Positions 46,757 to 55,968 of a DNA stretch of 64,000 bases are shown here, piece by piece. Position 1 is the first letter of the stretch; each line of letters starts with the position of its first letter. Below the pieces are notes generated by a model that was given only the letters and a program-made list of their open reading frames with translations, had not been told where the DNA came from and did not search any database. Location: NCBI GenBank assembly GCA_036702865.1, contig DATNQD010000059.1, forward strand, positions 310,001-374,000. The letters run 5' to 3'. Both the position numbers and the translations under genes were made by a program. The stretch comes from Trichocoleus sp. (GTDB lineage Bacteria > Cyanobacteriota > Cyanobacteriia > Elainellales > Elainellaceae).

Positions 46757-48172
46757 ATGAAACGGGATTGCATGGTTGCTTCCTCCCCCGGCTTCACGAA
46801 AGTCAAAGATCTGCTGACTGAGAAAGTGTTTTTTGGGAATGAACCCAGCCCAGAATTAATCGCCATTCTCATGGTGTATTTTGTGCAAGGCATTCTTGGT
46901 CTGGCGCGGCTTGCCGTGAGCTTCTTCCTAAAAGACGATTTGGGGCTGACCCCGGCACAAGTTTCTGCCCTGATGGGCGTGGCTGCGCTGCCCTGGATGA
47001 TCAAACCGTTGTTTGGCTTCATCTCAGATGGGTTGCCCGTATTTGGCTATCGTCGTCGCCCTTACCTGATTTTGTCTGGGCTATTAGGCATGACTGCCTG
47101 GCTGATGCTCGCGACGATCGTGCATACAGCTTGGGCAGCGACAGCGGCGATTGCGCTCAGTTCACTCTCTGTTGCCTTTAGCGATGTAATTGTTGATTCG
47201 CTGGTGGTAGAACGAGCCAGGACTGAATCTGTCACAGATGCCGGATCGCTGCAAGCTCTCTGCTGGGGTGCCTCGGCAGTAGGCGGATTGATTACGGCAT
47301 ACTTTAGCGGCTTCCTTCTTCAGCATTTCAGCAATCAAACGGTCTTTGGCATCACTGCAACCTTTCCGCTGATTGTGTCACTGGTGGCATGGTTGATTGC
47401 CGAAGCCCAGGTTGAGCATCCGACAGACTGGTCAGTGGTTTGGGGGCAAGTGACGCAACTTAGGGGCGCAATTACCCAGAAGTCGATCTGGCTACCCACG
47501 GCTTTCGTCTTTCTCTGGCAGGCAACCCCGACCGCCGAATCGGCATTTTTCTTTTTTACAACGAATGAGCTGGGCTTTCAGCCAGAATTTCTGGGACGAG
47601 TGCGCTTAGTGACCAGTGTGGCTTCGCTGGTAGGCATCTGGATGTTTCAGCGATTCTTCAAAGCAGTGCCCTTTCGAGTCATTTTTGCCTGGACAACAGT
47701 GATGTCTGCGGTGCTAGGGATGACGATGCTGCTGCTGGTCACTCATGCAAACCGGGCAATCGGCATTGACGATCGTTGGTTTAGCCTGGGAGATAGCCTG
47801 ATTCTGACGGTGATGGGGCAAATTGCCTATATGCCGATTTTGGTGCTGGCAGCGCGGCTCTGTCCTCCAGGTGTGGAAGCAACCCTGTTTGCGCTGCTAA
47901 TGTCGATTACAAATCTGGCGGGTTTAGTCTCCTATGAATTTGGGGCTGTGTTGATGCACTGGTTTGGTATTACCGAAACTAACTTCGATCGCCTCTGGCT
48001 CTTAGTCGTGGTCACAAACTTGAGCACGCTCCTGCCTTTACCTTTCCTTGGCTGGCTCCCTGATGCTCAAGAAAGCCAACTTCTGGGTTATGCGACCACC
48101 CTACCAGCAAGTTCTGCTCCGATCATTGATCCAGCAGCAATGCCCGTTGGTGAAAAAGAGCTAATTACTTAG
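46757..48172 (+). CDS. Folate/biopterin (BT1) family transporter
   Basis: A 471-residue protein with about 12 membrane spans. GILGLARLAVSFFLKDDLGL, PWMIKPLFGFISDGLPVFGY and DVIVDSLVVERAR are typical of the BT1/FBT family, whose cyanobacterial members transport folate. The substrate is inferred from family only. Two possible starts (46757, 46772) exist. It stands alone. Confidence 0.87.
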   Translation: MKRDCMVASSPGFTKVKDLLTEKVFFGNEPSPELIAILMVYFVQGILGLARLAVSFFLKDDLGLTPAQVSALMGVAALPWMIKPLFGFISDGLPVFGYRRRPYLILSGLLGMTAWLMLATIVHTAWAATAAIALSSLSVAFSDVIVDSLVVERARTESVTDAGSLQALCWGASAVGGLITAYFSGFLLQHFSNQTVFGITATFPLIVSLVAWLIAEAQVEHPTDWSVVWGQVTQLRGAITQKSIWLPTAFVFLWQATPTAESAFFFFTTNELGFQPEFLGRVRLVTSVASLVGIWMFQRFFKAVPFRVIFAWTTVMSAVLGMTMLLLVTHANRAIGIDDRWFSLGDSLILTVMGQIAYMPILVLAARLCPPGVEATLFALLMSITNLAGLVSYEFGAVLMHWFGITETNFDRLWLLVVVTNLSTLLPLPFLGWLPDAQESQLLGYATTLPASSAPIIDPAAMPVGEKELIT

Positions 48173-48332
48173 CTTTAACCATCAATCAAGCGATCAAAAG
48201 TCAAAGCTTTTTAGTAGGAATTTAGGGGATAAGAAACCGTTCAACTCCCGCAAATTCCGTTTATCCCATTGAGTCAAAAGTCGTTGGTCAAAAGTTTTCA
48301 AAAGTCGATCGTTTTAACGACCAAAGTTCACT

Positions 48333-49823
48333 ATGCAACTCCAAAACAACTCATCGATCGCCCAACAGCCTGCGTATAAGCTCGAAGAATGGCAGAGAGG
48401 ATATCGATCGCTGTCACAGGAATATGACTACTGGATTGACGAAATTGAGGGACAAATTCCACTAGACCTAAACGGAACGCTCTTTCGCAATGGCCCTGGC
48501 TTGCTAGACATTAAGGGCGATCGCTTCCATCATCCTTTTGATGGCGATGGCATGATCAGTGCGGTTGTGTTTCAGAATGGGCGAGCTTTTTTTCACAATC
48601 GCTTTGTCCGCACCCAGGCATTTTTAGAAGAACAGCAAGCAGAAAAAATTCTTTATCGCGGTGTATTTGGGACACAAAAACCGGGCGGTTGGCTGAAAAA
48701 TTTCTTTGACTTTCGGCTAAAGAATATTGCCAACACTCAGGTGCTTTACTGGGGCGATCGACTCCTTGCCCTCTGGGAAGCCGCAGAACCGCATCGCCTG
48801 GATCCCTACACCCTAGAAACGATCGGCATTGACTATCTCGACGGCATTCTGCGACCTGGTGACGCATTTGCAGCACATCCCTGCATCGATCCGGCTTGCG
48901 AGATGGATAATGGCGAACCTTGTCTGGTGAACTTCTCCGTTAAGCCAAATGGGCTCTCCAGCACCATCACGATCTATGAACTCGATCCGGCGGGCAAGCT
49001 GCTGCGGAAACATGCCCATACGGTTCCCGGTTTCGCCTTTATGCATGACATGGCGATTACGCCAAACTACTGCATTTTCTTTCAGAATCCGGTGAGCTTT
49101 AATCCTCTACCATTTATCCTCGGTTTTCGAGGGGCAGGGCAGTGTATTGAGTTCAAAGGCGATCGTCCCACGCAGGTGATTATTATTCCTCGGAATGGCA
49201 AGGATCCATTGCAAACGATTTTGCTGCAATCTGGCTTTGTTTTCCATCACGCTAATGCCTTTGAGCAAGACGGCGACCTGTTTGTCGATTCCATCTGTTA
49301 TGACGCCCTCCCTAGCGTTGATGCTGATGAGGACTATCGCGAAGTCAAGTTTGATCAACTTGCACCAGGACAGCTCTGGCGCTTCCGGTTTGACCTAAAA
49401 GCTGAAACGGTCGATCGCCAATTGCTTGAAAGCCGCTGCTGTGAATTCCCTTCGCTCCATCCTGATTGCGCCACGCAGCCCTATCGCTATGTTTATATGG
49501 GAGCCGCTCATGCCCCCACTGGCAATGCCCCCCTGCAAGCGATCCTCAAAGCTGACTTAACCACGGGCGATCGGCAGCTCTGGAGTGCAGCCCCCACTGG
49601 ATTTGTCGGTGAACCGATTTTTGTGCCGCGTCCTAACGGCGACTCAGAAGATGATGGCTGGCTTCTCACACTCGTCTTTGATGCCAAACGCGACCGATCG
49701 CAAATCGTCATCCTTGATGCCAAAGATCTGAGCGAACCGATCGCCCGTCTTCATCTCAAACATCACATTCCTTATGGATTACATGGAACGTTTACATCGG
49801 AATGTTTTTTGCCGCAAGGTTGA
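48333..49823 (+). CDS. Carotenoid oxygenase (apocarotenoid cleavage, ACO/Diox1 type)
   Basis: A 496-residue non-heme iron enzyme that cleaves apocarotenals to retinal-type products. The four iron-ligand histidines are recognisable in FAAHPCIDP, FMHDMAITPNY, FHHANAFEQDGD and the C-terminal YGLHGTF. The N-terminal motif NGTLFRNGPGLLDI and FDGDGMI are shared across the family. Synechocystis ACO is the closest well-studied type by layout. It lies downstream of an intergenic run of TCAAAAGTC repeats. Confidence 0.9.
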   Translation: MQLQNNSSIAQQPAYKLEEWQRGYRSLSQEYDYWIDEIEGQIPLDLNGTLFRNGPGLLDIKGDRFHHPFDGDGMISAVVFQNGRAFFHNRFVRTQAFLEEQQAEKILYRGVFGTQKPGGWLKNFFDFRLKNIANTQVLYWGDRLLALWEAAEPHRLDPYTLETIGIDYLDGILRPGDAFAAHPCIDPACEMDNGEPCLVNFSVKPNGLSSTITIYELDPAGKLLRKHAHTVPGFAFMHDMAITPNYCIFFQNPVSFNPLPFILGFRGAGQCIEFKGDRPTQVIIIPRNGKDPLQTILLQSGFVFHHANAFEQDGDLFVDSICYDALPSVDADEDYREVKFDQLAPGQLWRFRFDLKAETVDRQLLESRCCEFPSLHPDCATQPYRYVYMGAAHAPTGNAPLQAILKADLTTGDRQLWSAAPTGFVGEPIFVPRPNGDSEDDGWLLTLVFDAKRDRSQIVILDAKDLSEPIARLHLKHHIPYGLHGTFTSECFLPQG

Positions 49824-49847
49824 TGACCATCGACGGTGAGTCCTGCT

Positions 49848-51773
49848 CTAGTCGCGCTCTGATGCCCCAAAAACTCGCTCCCAGGTCTGCTGAAAACCAG
49901 TTGGGTCAAGCTGTCGCCAAATTGTCATTCCAACAACGCCTGCGATGAACAGAAGGGAAGCGAGTCCAATAGCGACTGTCCAAGTCCGGCTTGATTTGCG
50001 TCTAGCAGGTTCTTGTGGGGCATCAGAATATTCGTCGTAGAGCAGTGCCCTGGCAGATTCGGTCAGTTCAGTTTCCTCGCTGTTATCAGGTAGTGGGGGA
50101 ATTTGGGGTTCGCTCTTGGCAGGGCGGGATTCATAGACGTGGGGCGATCGATTCACCTGACAGTGCATCAGGACGATCGACGCATTATCATGTCCGTTTT
50201 GTTCATCTGCCACCGTTACCCAGGCTTGCACCGCTTCTTCTAGCGACAGCTTGCCCTTGATCACTTGGGATGTGATTGATTCCCAGGCTTGTTCAACGCG
50301 CTGATTGTCACTTAGCCCATCAGAGCAGAGCAGCAGCAACCCATCTTCCTCAACAATGAACCGCTGAACGTTGATATGCAGCGTATCTGCATCGCGAGTT
50401 CCAAGTGCCTGAATAAGTGCGCCTGCATCCGATCGCAGCGATGCCTCCTGATAAAGACTCCGCCCTAGCCGCACCTCTCGCCCAATCACATCATCATCCA
50501 CCGTCAAAAGCTGGCAATTTTCTGACGTCAGCCAATAAGCCCGGCTATCGCCCACATGAACAAGATAGAGTTCATGACTGGTTCCAATTGCATTGGGAAT
50601 TTTTTGGGGAATTTGCAGAGCCATGACAAGTGTCGTACCCATGCGCTGCCGCAGCTCTCGTCCCTGAGCATCATTTTGGGCAGAAATCTGATTATTGACG
50701 ATTCGCACAACTGAAATGAGCTGATCACAAATGACCGGAGGCGGCAGCGGCTCATCTTGATTTGCCAATTCAATCAGTAATGTTCGGAGCAGGGACTGGA
50801 GCGATCGTAATGCCAACTGGCTGGCGACTTCCCCCCCTTCATGCCCACCAATTCCATCACAAACAATCCCCACATAGGGCATTAGCCCGTCATTCGTTGG
50901 CAGCTGAAACTGATCCGGGTAGCAAACATCCTCGTTGTGGGTTCGCTGCGGTCCTGTTACTGTTGCCCCTGCAATCGTTAACTTAAGCGGCAGTTGTGCT
51001 GCCTGTTCCAGCAAGAGTGCATTGAGTTGATTGGCAACGGTTTGATAACCTGTCTCCTGATGCCCGATCGCCTGCATCTGCTGACAAACCTCCCGCAATG
51101 CTTCTCGAATTTGCGGCTGTGCCTCACCAAGCCAGAACAACCAGAGCGTAGCCAGGTCTTTGAGAGAGGGCTGAGAAGTTTCTGTTTCTACGTCCTGTTC
51201 CCTCGGCTGTTCGCCTGCTTCGTCGTCAATCAATTCACATAAGCGCACCAGCCATCCTTCAACCCGCAAATTTGGGGCACTGAGCAGACTACGAGCAACT
51301 CCGGCTTCAGAGAGCGGTTGCCAGAGTTGGAGGATTTGCCAGAGCCAATAGAGTTGACGGGCAGGCGCGGCGGTTGACCACTGTGTTTCGATCGCAGGCA
51401 GTAGATTTCCTTGCGCGTCGATTGGCACATGATCGAGCAGGAAAATGGGCGATCGGGTTTTGCCTTGGGCGTAGAAGCCGTAGAGCCCCGGCAGATGAAG
51501 CCGATAGGGGTAGAGGGTCAGATAGGGCTGGGCGGTGTCTGGGCGATCGTCTAGTAGATCGGGCGGGAGTCCCGGTTGACTATCCAGCCAAATTTGGGGA
51601 TGAAGAACTGCATATCTGCCGCCTATGGTTGTCCCAACTGAAATTTGGGCGGCTTCCTGTCCTACTGCCCAAAGGTGACGGTAAAGCAGGGGCGTCTGAC
51701 AGCGATCGCACACTTCCTGCCCCATGGAGTTAGTAGGGTACAGGCATTCCGGATTAGGACATTGGATTTGCAT
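49848..51773 (-). CDS. PP2C-family protein phosphatase with zinc-ribbon-like N-terminus and C-terminal anchor
   Basis: A 641-residue protein. Residues 1-30 carry Cys5, Cys10, Cys22 and Cys25, a possible zinc ribbon. About 240 residues of unassigned, Trp/Leu/Gln-rich sequence follow. A PP2C domain of roughly 240 residues starts at TGPQRTHNEDVCYP, with metal-binding DGIGGHEGGEVAS, GDSRAYW and LLLCSDGLSDN. Near 598-619 is one membrane span with a short tail. It removes phosphate from Ser/Thr; targets are unknown. ATG 51773 is preferred, ATG 51788 is possible. Confidence 0.87.
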   Translation of the reverse strand: MQIQCPNPECLYPTNSMGQEVCDRCQTPLLYRHLWAVGQEAAQISVGTTIGGRYAVLHPQIWLDSQPGLPPDLLDDRPDTAQPYLTLYPYRLHLPGLYGFYAQGKTRSPIFLLDHVPIDAQGNLLPAIETQWSTAAPARQLYWLWQILQLWQPLSEAGVARSLLSAPNLRVEGWLVRLCELIDDEAGEQPREQDVETETSQPSLKDLATLWLFWLGEAQPQIREALREVCQQMQAIGHQETGYQTVANQLNALLLEQAAQLPLKLTIAGATVTGPQRTHNEDVCYPDQFQLPTNDGLMPYVGIVCDGIGGHEGGEVASQLALRSLQSLLRTLLIELANQDEPLPPPVICDQLISVVRIVNNQISAQNDAQGRELRQRMGTTLVMALQIPQKIPNAIGTSHELYLVHVGDSRAYWLTSENCQLLTVDDDVIGREVRLGRSLYQEASLRSDAGALIQALGTRDADTLHINVQRFIVEEDGLLLLCSDGLSDNQRVEQAWESITSQVIKGKLSLEEAVQAWVTVADEQNGHDNASIVLMHCQVNRSPHVYESRPAKSEPQIPPLPDNSEETELTESARALLYDEYSDAPQEPARRKSSRTWTVAIGLASLLFIAGVVGMTIWRQLDPTGFQQTWERVFGASERD

Positions 51774-51977
51774 GGATAGACTGTTCATGGACTCAAGCCG
51801 CAAAACTTAACCCTTAAGATAAGCTGACTAGGCAGAAAAATCTCGTGAGGCTAGGATAGGTGTGGGTTCATGTATAGCGTGTGATCTCTGCTCTGGCAAG
51901 CTTTCCTTGCAACAATTCTTAGATTTCTCTACATTCTGGTTGCCGCATCCGCTTCTGCTTATCTTTTGTTAAAAATC

Positions 51978-52409
51978 ATGTCTTTGAGCATTCCCGTACT
52001 ATGGCTGATTGCAGGTGTAATTCTCTGCATTCTGGAGTTTATCTTGCCAACCGCTTTTGTTGAATTAACGATGGGCATCAGTGCCATTGTGGTGGCTTTA
52101 TTAGCGCAAGTGATACCCCAGTTGAGTATTCAGGTGATTCTCTGGTTGGTGCTCTCGGTGTTGTTGACCGTTGTACTGCGTCGAGTTATGCCAAAACGAA
52201 TGCCGCGCATTATTGAGGATTCGAGAGAGGCAAAGACCTTGACTGAAATTTTGCCCGGGCAAACGGGACGAGTGATTTATGAAGGGAATTCCTGGCAGGC
52301 TCGCTGTGGAGATGAGCATTTAACAATCGCACCAAATCAGAGAGTCTATGTAGTCGATCGCCAGGGGACAACGTTGATTGTGCTGCCAGAAAATTTATTG
52401 CGCCCCTAA
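51978..52409 (+). CDS. NfeD-like membrane protein
   Basis: A 143-residue protein of the NfeD type: three hydrophobic spans in the first 70 residues (including LIAGVILCILEFILP and IQVILWLVLSVLLTVVL), then a soluble OB-fold-like domain (LPGQTGRVIYEGNSWQARC). NfeD proteins pair with SPFH/stomatin proteins, and such a gene follows 640 bases downstream. The start ATG 51978 is four codons after a TTG. Confidence 0.85.
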   Translation: MSLSIPVLWLIAGVILCILEFILPTAFVELTMGISAIVVALLAQVIPQLSIQVILWLVLSVLLTVVLRRVMPKRMPRIIEDSREAKTLTEILPGQTGRVIYEGNSWQARCGDEHLTIAPNQRVYVVDRQGTTLIVLPENLLRP

Positions 52410-52520
52410 TTGATTGAGCTGGTGTTCTGTTTAGCGTTTCTGTCTAGCGTCAGTGAGCGACTGAATAAAACAGGGCACTCTAAATCAAATGAGTTGGTGT
52501 ATGGGTTGAGGGGAAATTGA

Positions 52521-52880
52521 ATGAATGCAGCTACCTGGAAGATTGTTTGTGTTTTTAATGCAGGCTTTGTTCTACAAATCGCCCAATCTTCAAAAGGTTT
52601 AATTTACCCCAGTAACTTGTTTTTCTTTTGGCTAATCACTGGCGTTCTTTTGTCGATCGCCGAATTTTTTGTTTTACAAAAACAGGAAAAACGGTATCGC
52701 TATATTGCACTTAGTATGGCAATTCCTGCTTGGATTGTTGCGTTCGGCTTGCTGCTCAATCGAGTCGTCGTTAACTTTAATTTACAGATTTTATGCTGGA
52801 TGGGGATGTCAGTGATTGCCGCGCTCTGGGGACGATCGATCTTACTGAACCCAGAACCAGGAGGAGACGATCGGTCTTGA
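52521..52880 (+). CDS. Small membrane protein between NfeD and SPFH genes
   Basis: A 119-residue protein with about four hydrophobic spans and little soluble part (FWLITGVLLSIAEFFVLQKQ, YIALSMAIPAWIVAFGLLLN, ILCWMGMSVIAALWG). GGGGA lies six bases before the ATG. The segment GVLLSIAEFFVL loosely echoes the membrane part of NfeD. I recognise no family. Its position suggests a role with the NfeD-SPFH pair. Confidence 0.65.
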   Translation: MNAATWKIVCVFNAGFVLQIAQSSKGLIYPSNLFFFWLITGVLLSIAEFFVLQKQEKRYRYIALSMAIPAWIVAFGLLLNRVVVNFNLQILCWMGMSVIAALWGRSILLNPEPGGDDRS

Positions 52881-53046
52881 GTTGACTGCCGTTCCGAAAA
52901 ATTTCTGACCTTCATTGAAGTTTCAAGAGATTCGGCTTGGGGTGTATGTCAAGTAAGTACAGCTTGGATGCAAATATCACGCTTGTACAGATGAAATACC
53001 ACGCTTATTGAAGAGAATACTCGATCGCAAGTTGGAGAAATAAACA

Positions 53047-54006
53047 ATGGAAGCGTTTTTTGCCTTTGTGGTTTTGGCGTTTGGTGGCGCAAGTTTGGCA
53101 GGTTCAGTTCGCATTATCAATCAAGGAAATGAGGCACTGGTTGAGCGGCTTGGCAGCTATAACCGCAAACTGGGTCCGGGGTTGAATTTTACGGCTCCCT
53201 TCCTCGATCGCATTGCCTATCAGGGCACGATCCGGGAAAAGGTTCTGGATATTCCCCCGCAGACCTGTATCACAAGAGATAACGTGTCGATCGCTGTGGA
53301 TGCAGTGGTTTACTGGCGGATTATGGACATGGAGAAAGCCTACTACAAGGTGCAAGATCTCCAATCGGCAATGGTGAATCTGGTTCTGACGCAAATTCGC
53401 GCCGAGATGGGCAGGCTTGAACTCGATGAAACTTTTACAGCGCGGTCTGAAATCAACGAGCTGTTGCTGCGCGATCTAGACATCGCCACTGACCCTTGGG
53501 GTGTAAAAGTGACTCGGGTCGAACTGCGAGATATCATCCCTTCCAAGGCAGTGCAGGAATCAATGGAACTGCAAATGTCGGCAGAGCGACGCAAGCGAGC
53601 ATCCATTTTGACTTCTGAAGGAGAGCGAGAATCAGCAGTGAACTCTGCGAAAGGCAAAGCAGAAGCGCAAGTTCTGGATGCAGAGTCACAGCAAAAAGCC
53701 ACAATCTTGGGAGCCGAAGCGGAACAAAAAGCTGCCATTCTTCGGGCTCAGGCTGCTCGTCAGGAACAGGTTTTGAAAGCACAGGCAACCGCTGAAGCCC
53801 TACAAATCATTGGCAAAACGCTGCAATCTGACCCCAATGCCCGTGAAGCGCTGCAATTTCTCATGGTGCAAAACTATATGGATATGGGCACTAAGATTGG
53901 CACAAGTGACAGCAGCAAAGTCATGTTCGTTGATCCGCGCAATATTACTGCGACTGTAGAAACCATTCGTACCATGATCAACGACGAAGGGAATGGCAAA
54001 GCCTAG
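53047..54006 (+). CDS. SPFH/stomatin-family protein
   Basis: A 319-residue membrane scaffold protein. One N-terminal hydrophobic span (about 3-20) leads to an SPFH domain ([40 protein letters not shown]), then an Ala/Glu/Gln-rich coiled coil (about 185-265). Stomatin-like proteins form large rings around membrane proteases or channels, usually with NfeD. GGAG lies before the ATG. A terminator follows. Confidence 0.93.
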   Translation: MEAFFAFVVLAFGGASLAGSVRIINQGNEALVERLGSYNRKLGPGLNFTAPFLDRIAYQGTIREKVLDIPPQTCITRDNVSIAVDAVVYWRIMDMEKAYYKVQDLQSAMVNLVLTQIRAEMGRLELDETFTARSEINELLLRDLDIATDPWGVKVTRVELRDIIPSKAVQESMELQMSAERRKRASILTSEGERESAVNSAKGKAEAQVLDAESQQKATILGAEAEQKAAILRAQAARQEQVLKAQATAEALQIIGKTLQSDPNAREALQFLMVQNYMDMGTKIGTSDSSKVMFVDPRNITATVETIRTMINDEGNGKA

Positions 54007-54045
54007 TTAAGCCGCTAATTAAGCCAAAAGCCAGAATAATCTGGA

Positions 54046-54080
54046 TAGAGGGGACAGGTATTGACTTGTCCTCTTTTGTT
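54046..54080 (+). terminator. Terminator of the SPFH gene
   Basis: GAGGGGACA and TGTCCTCTT pair over nine positions (two G-U) around a ten-base loop, followed by TTGTTT, about 40 bases after the stop codon. Confidence 0.8.
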
Positions 54081-54360
54081 TATCCCCTGAAGGCAACAGC
54101 CCTCAACAGTAAAATCAAAGAAAATCAAAGAACTTTGAACTGCTCAGCTTCTCCGCTTCAGAAGTGGGAGCCAGGGAAGACCGATCGCATTTGTTACTGC
54201 TAAACCAATCTTCTAAACGTGATCAATCATCACACTAACTCTAATATTGAAATAAAAATAGATCTTAAGAACCATGAGGCAAAGCTTGACTTTTGTTAGA
54301 ATTGCTCAAGCAATTTCAAAAAAATAAAAAATACTCGATTATTGGAAGATAGAGGCTCGT
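54081..54360. other. Intergenic region after the SPFH gene
   Basis: AT-rich spacer with the short direct repeat AAAATCAAAG (54111-54130 area). No gene, RNA or clear regulatory site is seen. Confidence 0.4.
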
Positions 54361-54696
54361 ATGGAATATGCATTCGAGATCGTTGGAGTATCTCCAGTTT
54401 TGTCTTTTTTTAATCATCAGCTTTACGCCGAGAGGAAGCAAGGTGCAGAGTATTTAGGAACGTATCAATGCACCCTGGACGCAGTAATTGAATCGATCGA
54501 AACGAAACCTTTGCGTCATGAGTGGCGGCTCGATCGCGTTGTTGATACAGTAATTCGTTTTTGGTTCAGTAACGCAGAACAAATTCAATATTGGAAGCAA
54601 CGATTAGCAGACGCTGGAACTGAAAATTTATTGATTGCAAGAGTGGCAGACCTAGAAGCTTTACGGGCTGAGTTTGAATTTTTGCTAGATGACTAA
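54361..54696 (+). CDS. Hypothetical protein (111 aa)
   Basis: A 111-residue soluble protein (MEYAFEIVGVSPVLSFFNHQ ...). GAGG lies six to eight bases before the ATG, and the composition looks coding. The middle is basic (LRHEWRLDRVVDTVIRFWF) and the end acidic (LEALRAEFEFLLDD). I recognise no domain. It is followed by the palindrome-rich segment. Confidence 0.6.
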   Translation: MEYAFEIVGVSPVLSFFNHQLYAERKQGAEYLGTYQCTLDAVIESIETKPLRHEWRLDRVVDTVIRFWFSNAEQIQYWKQRLADAGTENLLIARVADLEALRAEFEFLLDD

Positions 54697-54812
54697 ACGC
54701 TAAATTCAATCTTTTTTGAGGTCTAATGACTAGCGTTATCAAGCCCAAACTTTAAGCAAATGGGAGAAAGAAAGCGATCGTTTGAGTGTTAGCCTACATC
54801 ACTGCCCCGATC

Positions 54813-54948
54813 GCCTTGCAAGGTGTCTTCAGTTTCGTAAACTGGCGTTTACAGGCTTAGTATTCCCACCCTTCTAGAAGGGCTCACATTTCCTCTGGAA
54901 GAATTCCGCAGCCAAGTTGAACGACGAGCGGGAGAACTCAGAGGAAAT
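54813..54948. repeat. Palindrome-dense intergenic segment
   Basis: Within 136 bases there are five perfect inverted repeats. They are CCTTGCAAGG (54813-54822), CAGTTT-CGT-AAACTG (54830-54844), GTAAAC-TGGC-GTTTAC (54837-54852), CCCTTCTAGAAGGG (54869-54882), and ATTTCCTCTG ... CAGAGGAAAT (54888-54897 with 54939-54948). The second and third overlap and exclude each other. It could be a remnant of a palindromic mobile element or a structured RNA; no transposase is present. Confidence 0.5.
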
Positions 54949-55048
54949 CGATCGCTTCTGCCTGCCTGAAATGCTGGGAAACTTGTTAACGTAATAGCGG
55001 CAGGGGATGAAGGTTCATTCCTGAACGTGCAACCTAAGGAGATGACTA

Positions 55049-55849
55049 ATGCTGGAGCTATACCAGTTCGAGCTATCCCACTATTGCGAGAAAGTGCGGC
55101 TGATCCTGGATTACAAAGGACTGCCCTACCGCAAAATTGACGTAACCCCCGGTATTGGGCAACTTGATATTTTTCGCCTATCCGGGCAGCGACAGGTTCC
55201 GGTGCTCAAGGATGGTAACGAAACGATCGCTGATTCAACCGCAATTGCTTTTTACCTGGATCAGAAATATCCTGATCGTCCTATCATTCCAACGGATCCA
55301 CAACAGCGAGCGCTCTGCCTGATCATGGAAGAATGGGCAGATGAATCGATCGGCATGAACTCTCGGAAGCTTTTACTCGGTTCGCTGGGCCAAGATCCTG
55401 GCTTTCGCAGTGCGGTTTTACCATCGTCTGCGCCAAGCTTGCTCAAGAATTTGGTGGAATCTGTGCCACGGGAAGCATTTGATCTGCTGGGTCTGGGCGG
55501 TGGATTCGGTGCCGATGCGGTGAAATCTGCTCGGAAAGCAATGCAGCAAAACTTAGAAGCATTGAGCCTTATTCTCAGCGACAAACCTTATCTGATTACT
55601 GACCATCCCACCCTGGCAGATTTTGCGGTTGCCGGACTGACCATGTACGCCAAGTTCCCGATCGGTGCGTATCTGGAACTGCCAGAGGCATTAAAGGGCA
55701 AAGGAGCGGCTGATCTGATTAGTGATCCTGCTTATAAACCCTTCTGGGATTGGCGCGATCGGCTCTACGCAGATTATCGGAAGCTACCACTGACAGCGAG
55801 TTCTGCTTCTGGTTCCTCGACAGGTCCAACTTCAATCAATATTGATTAG
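55049..55849 (+). CDS. Glutathione S-transferase family protein
   Basis: A 266-residue GST-fold protein. The N-terminal thioredoxin-like part is ELYQFELSHYCEKVRLILDY with the glutathione-contact loop GQRQVPVLKDGNETIADSTA. The C-terminal helical domain ends with DWRDRLYADYRKL and a Ser/Thr-rich tail. It may conjugate or reduce electrophiles. AAGGAG precedes the ATG. Substrate unknown. Confidence 0.87.
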   Translation: MLELYQFELSHYCEKVRLILDYKGLPYRKIDVTPGIGQLDIFRLSGQRQVPVLKDGNETIADSTAIAFYLDQKYPDRPIIPTDPQQRALCLIMEEWADESIGMNSRKLLLGSLGQDPGFRSAVLPSSAPSLLKNLVESVPREAFDLLGLGGGFGADAVKSARKAMQQNLEALSLILSDKPYLITDHPTLADFAVAGLTMYAKFPIGAYLELPEALKGKGAADLISDPAYKPFWDWRDRLYADYRKLPLTASSASGSSTGPTSINID

Positions 55850-55900
55850 ACAATAATTTGATAGGATGTCAGCCACATTAAACCTTGGGAATTAGCCAGA

Positions 55901-55924
55901 GTCCCCCAAAACTGGGGGATTAAG
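55901..55924. repeat. Dispersed palindromic repeat, copy 2
   Basis: GTCCCCCAAAACTGGGGGAT followed by TAAG repeats the element at 21978-22000 with changes only in the centre and tail. It lies between the convergent GST and antiporter genes. Confidence 0.6.
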
Positions 55925-55968
55925 CGATTGCCCTTGGGATTGGATCAGTCTACTTAGGTTCGTTTTGC

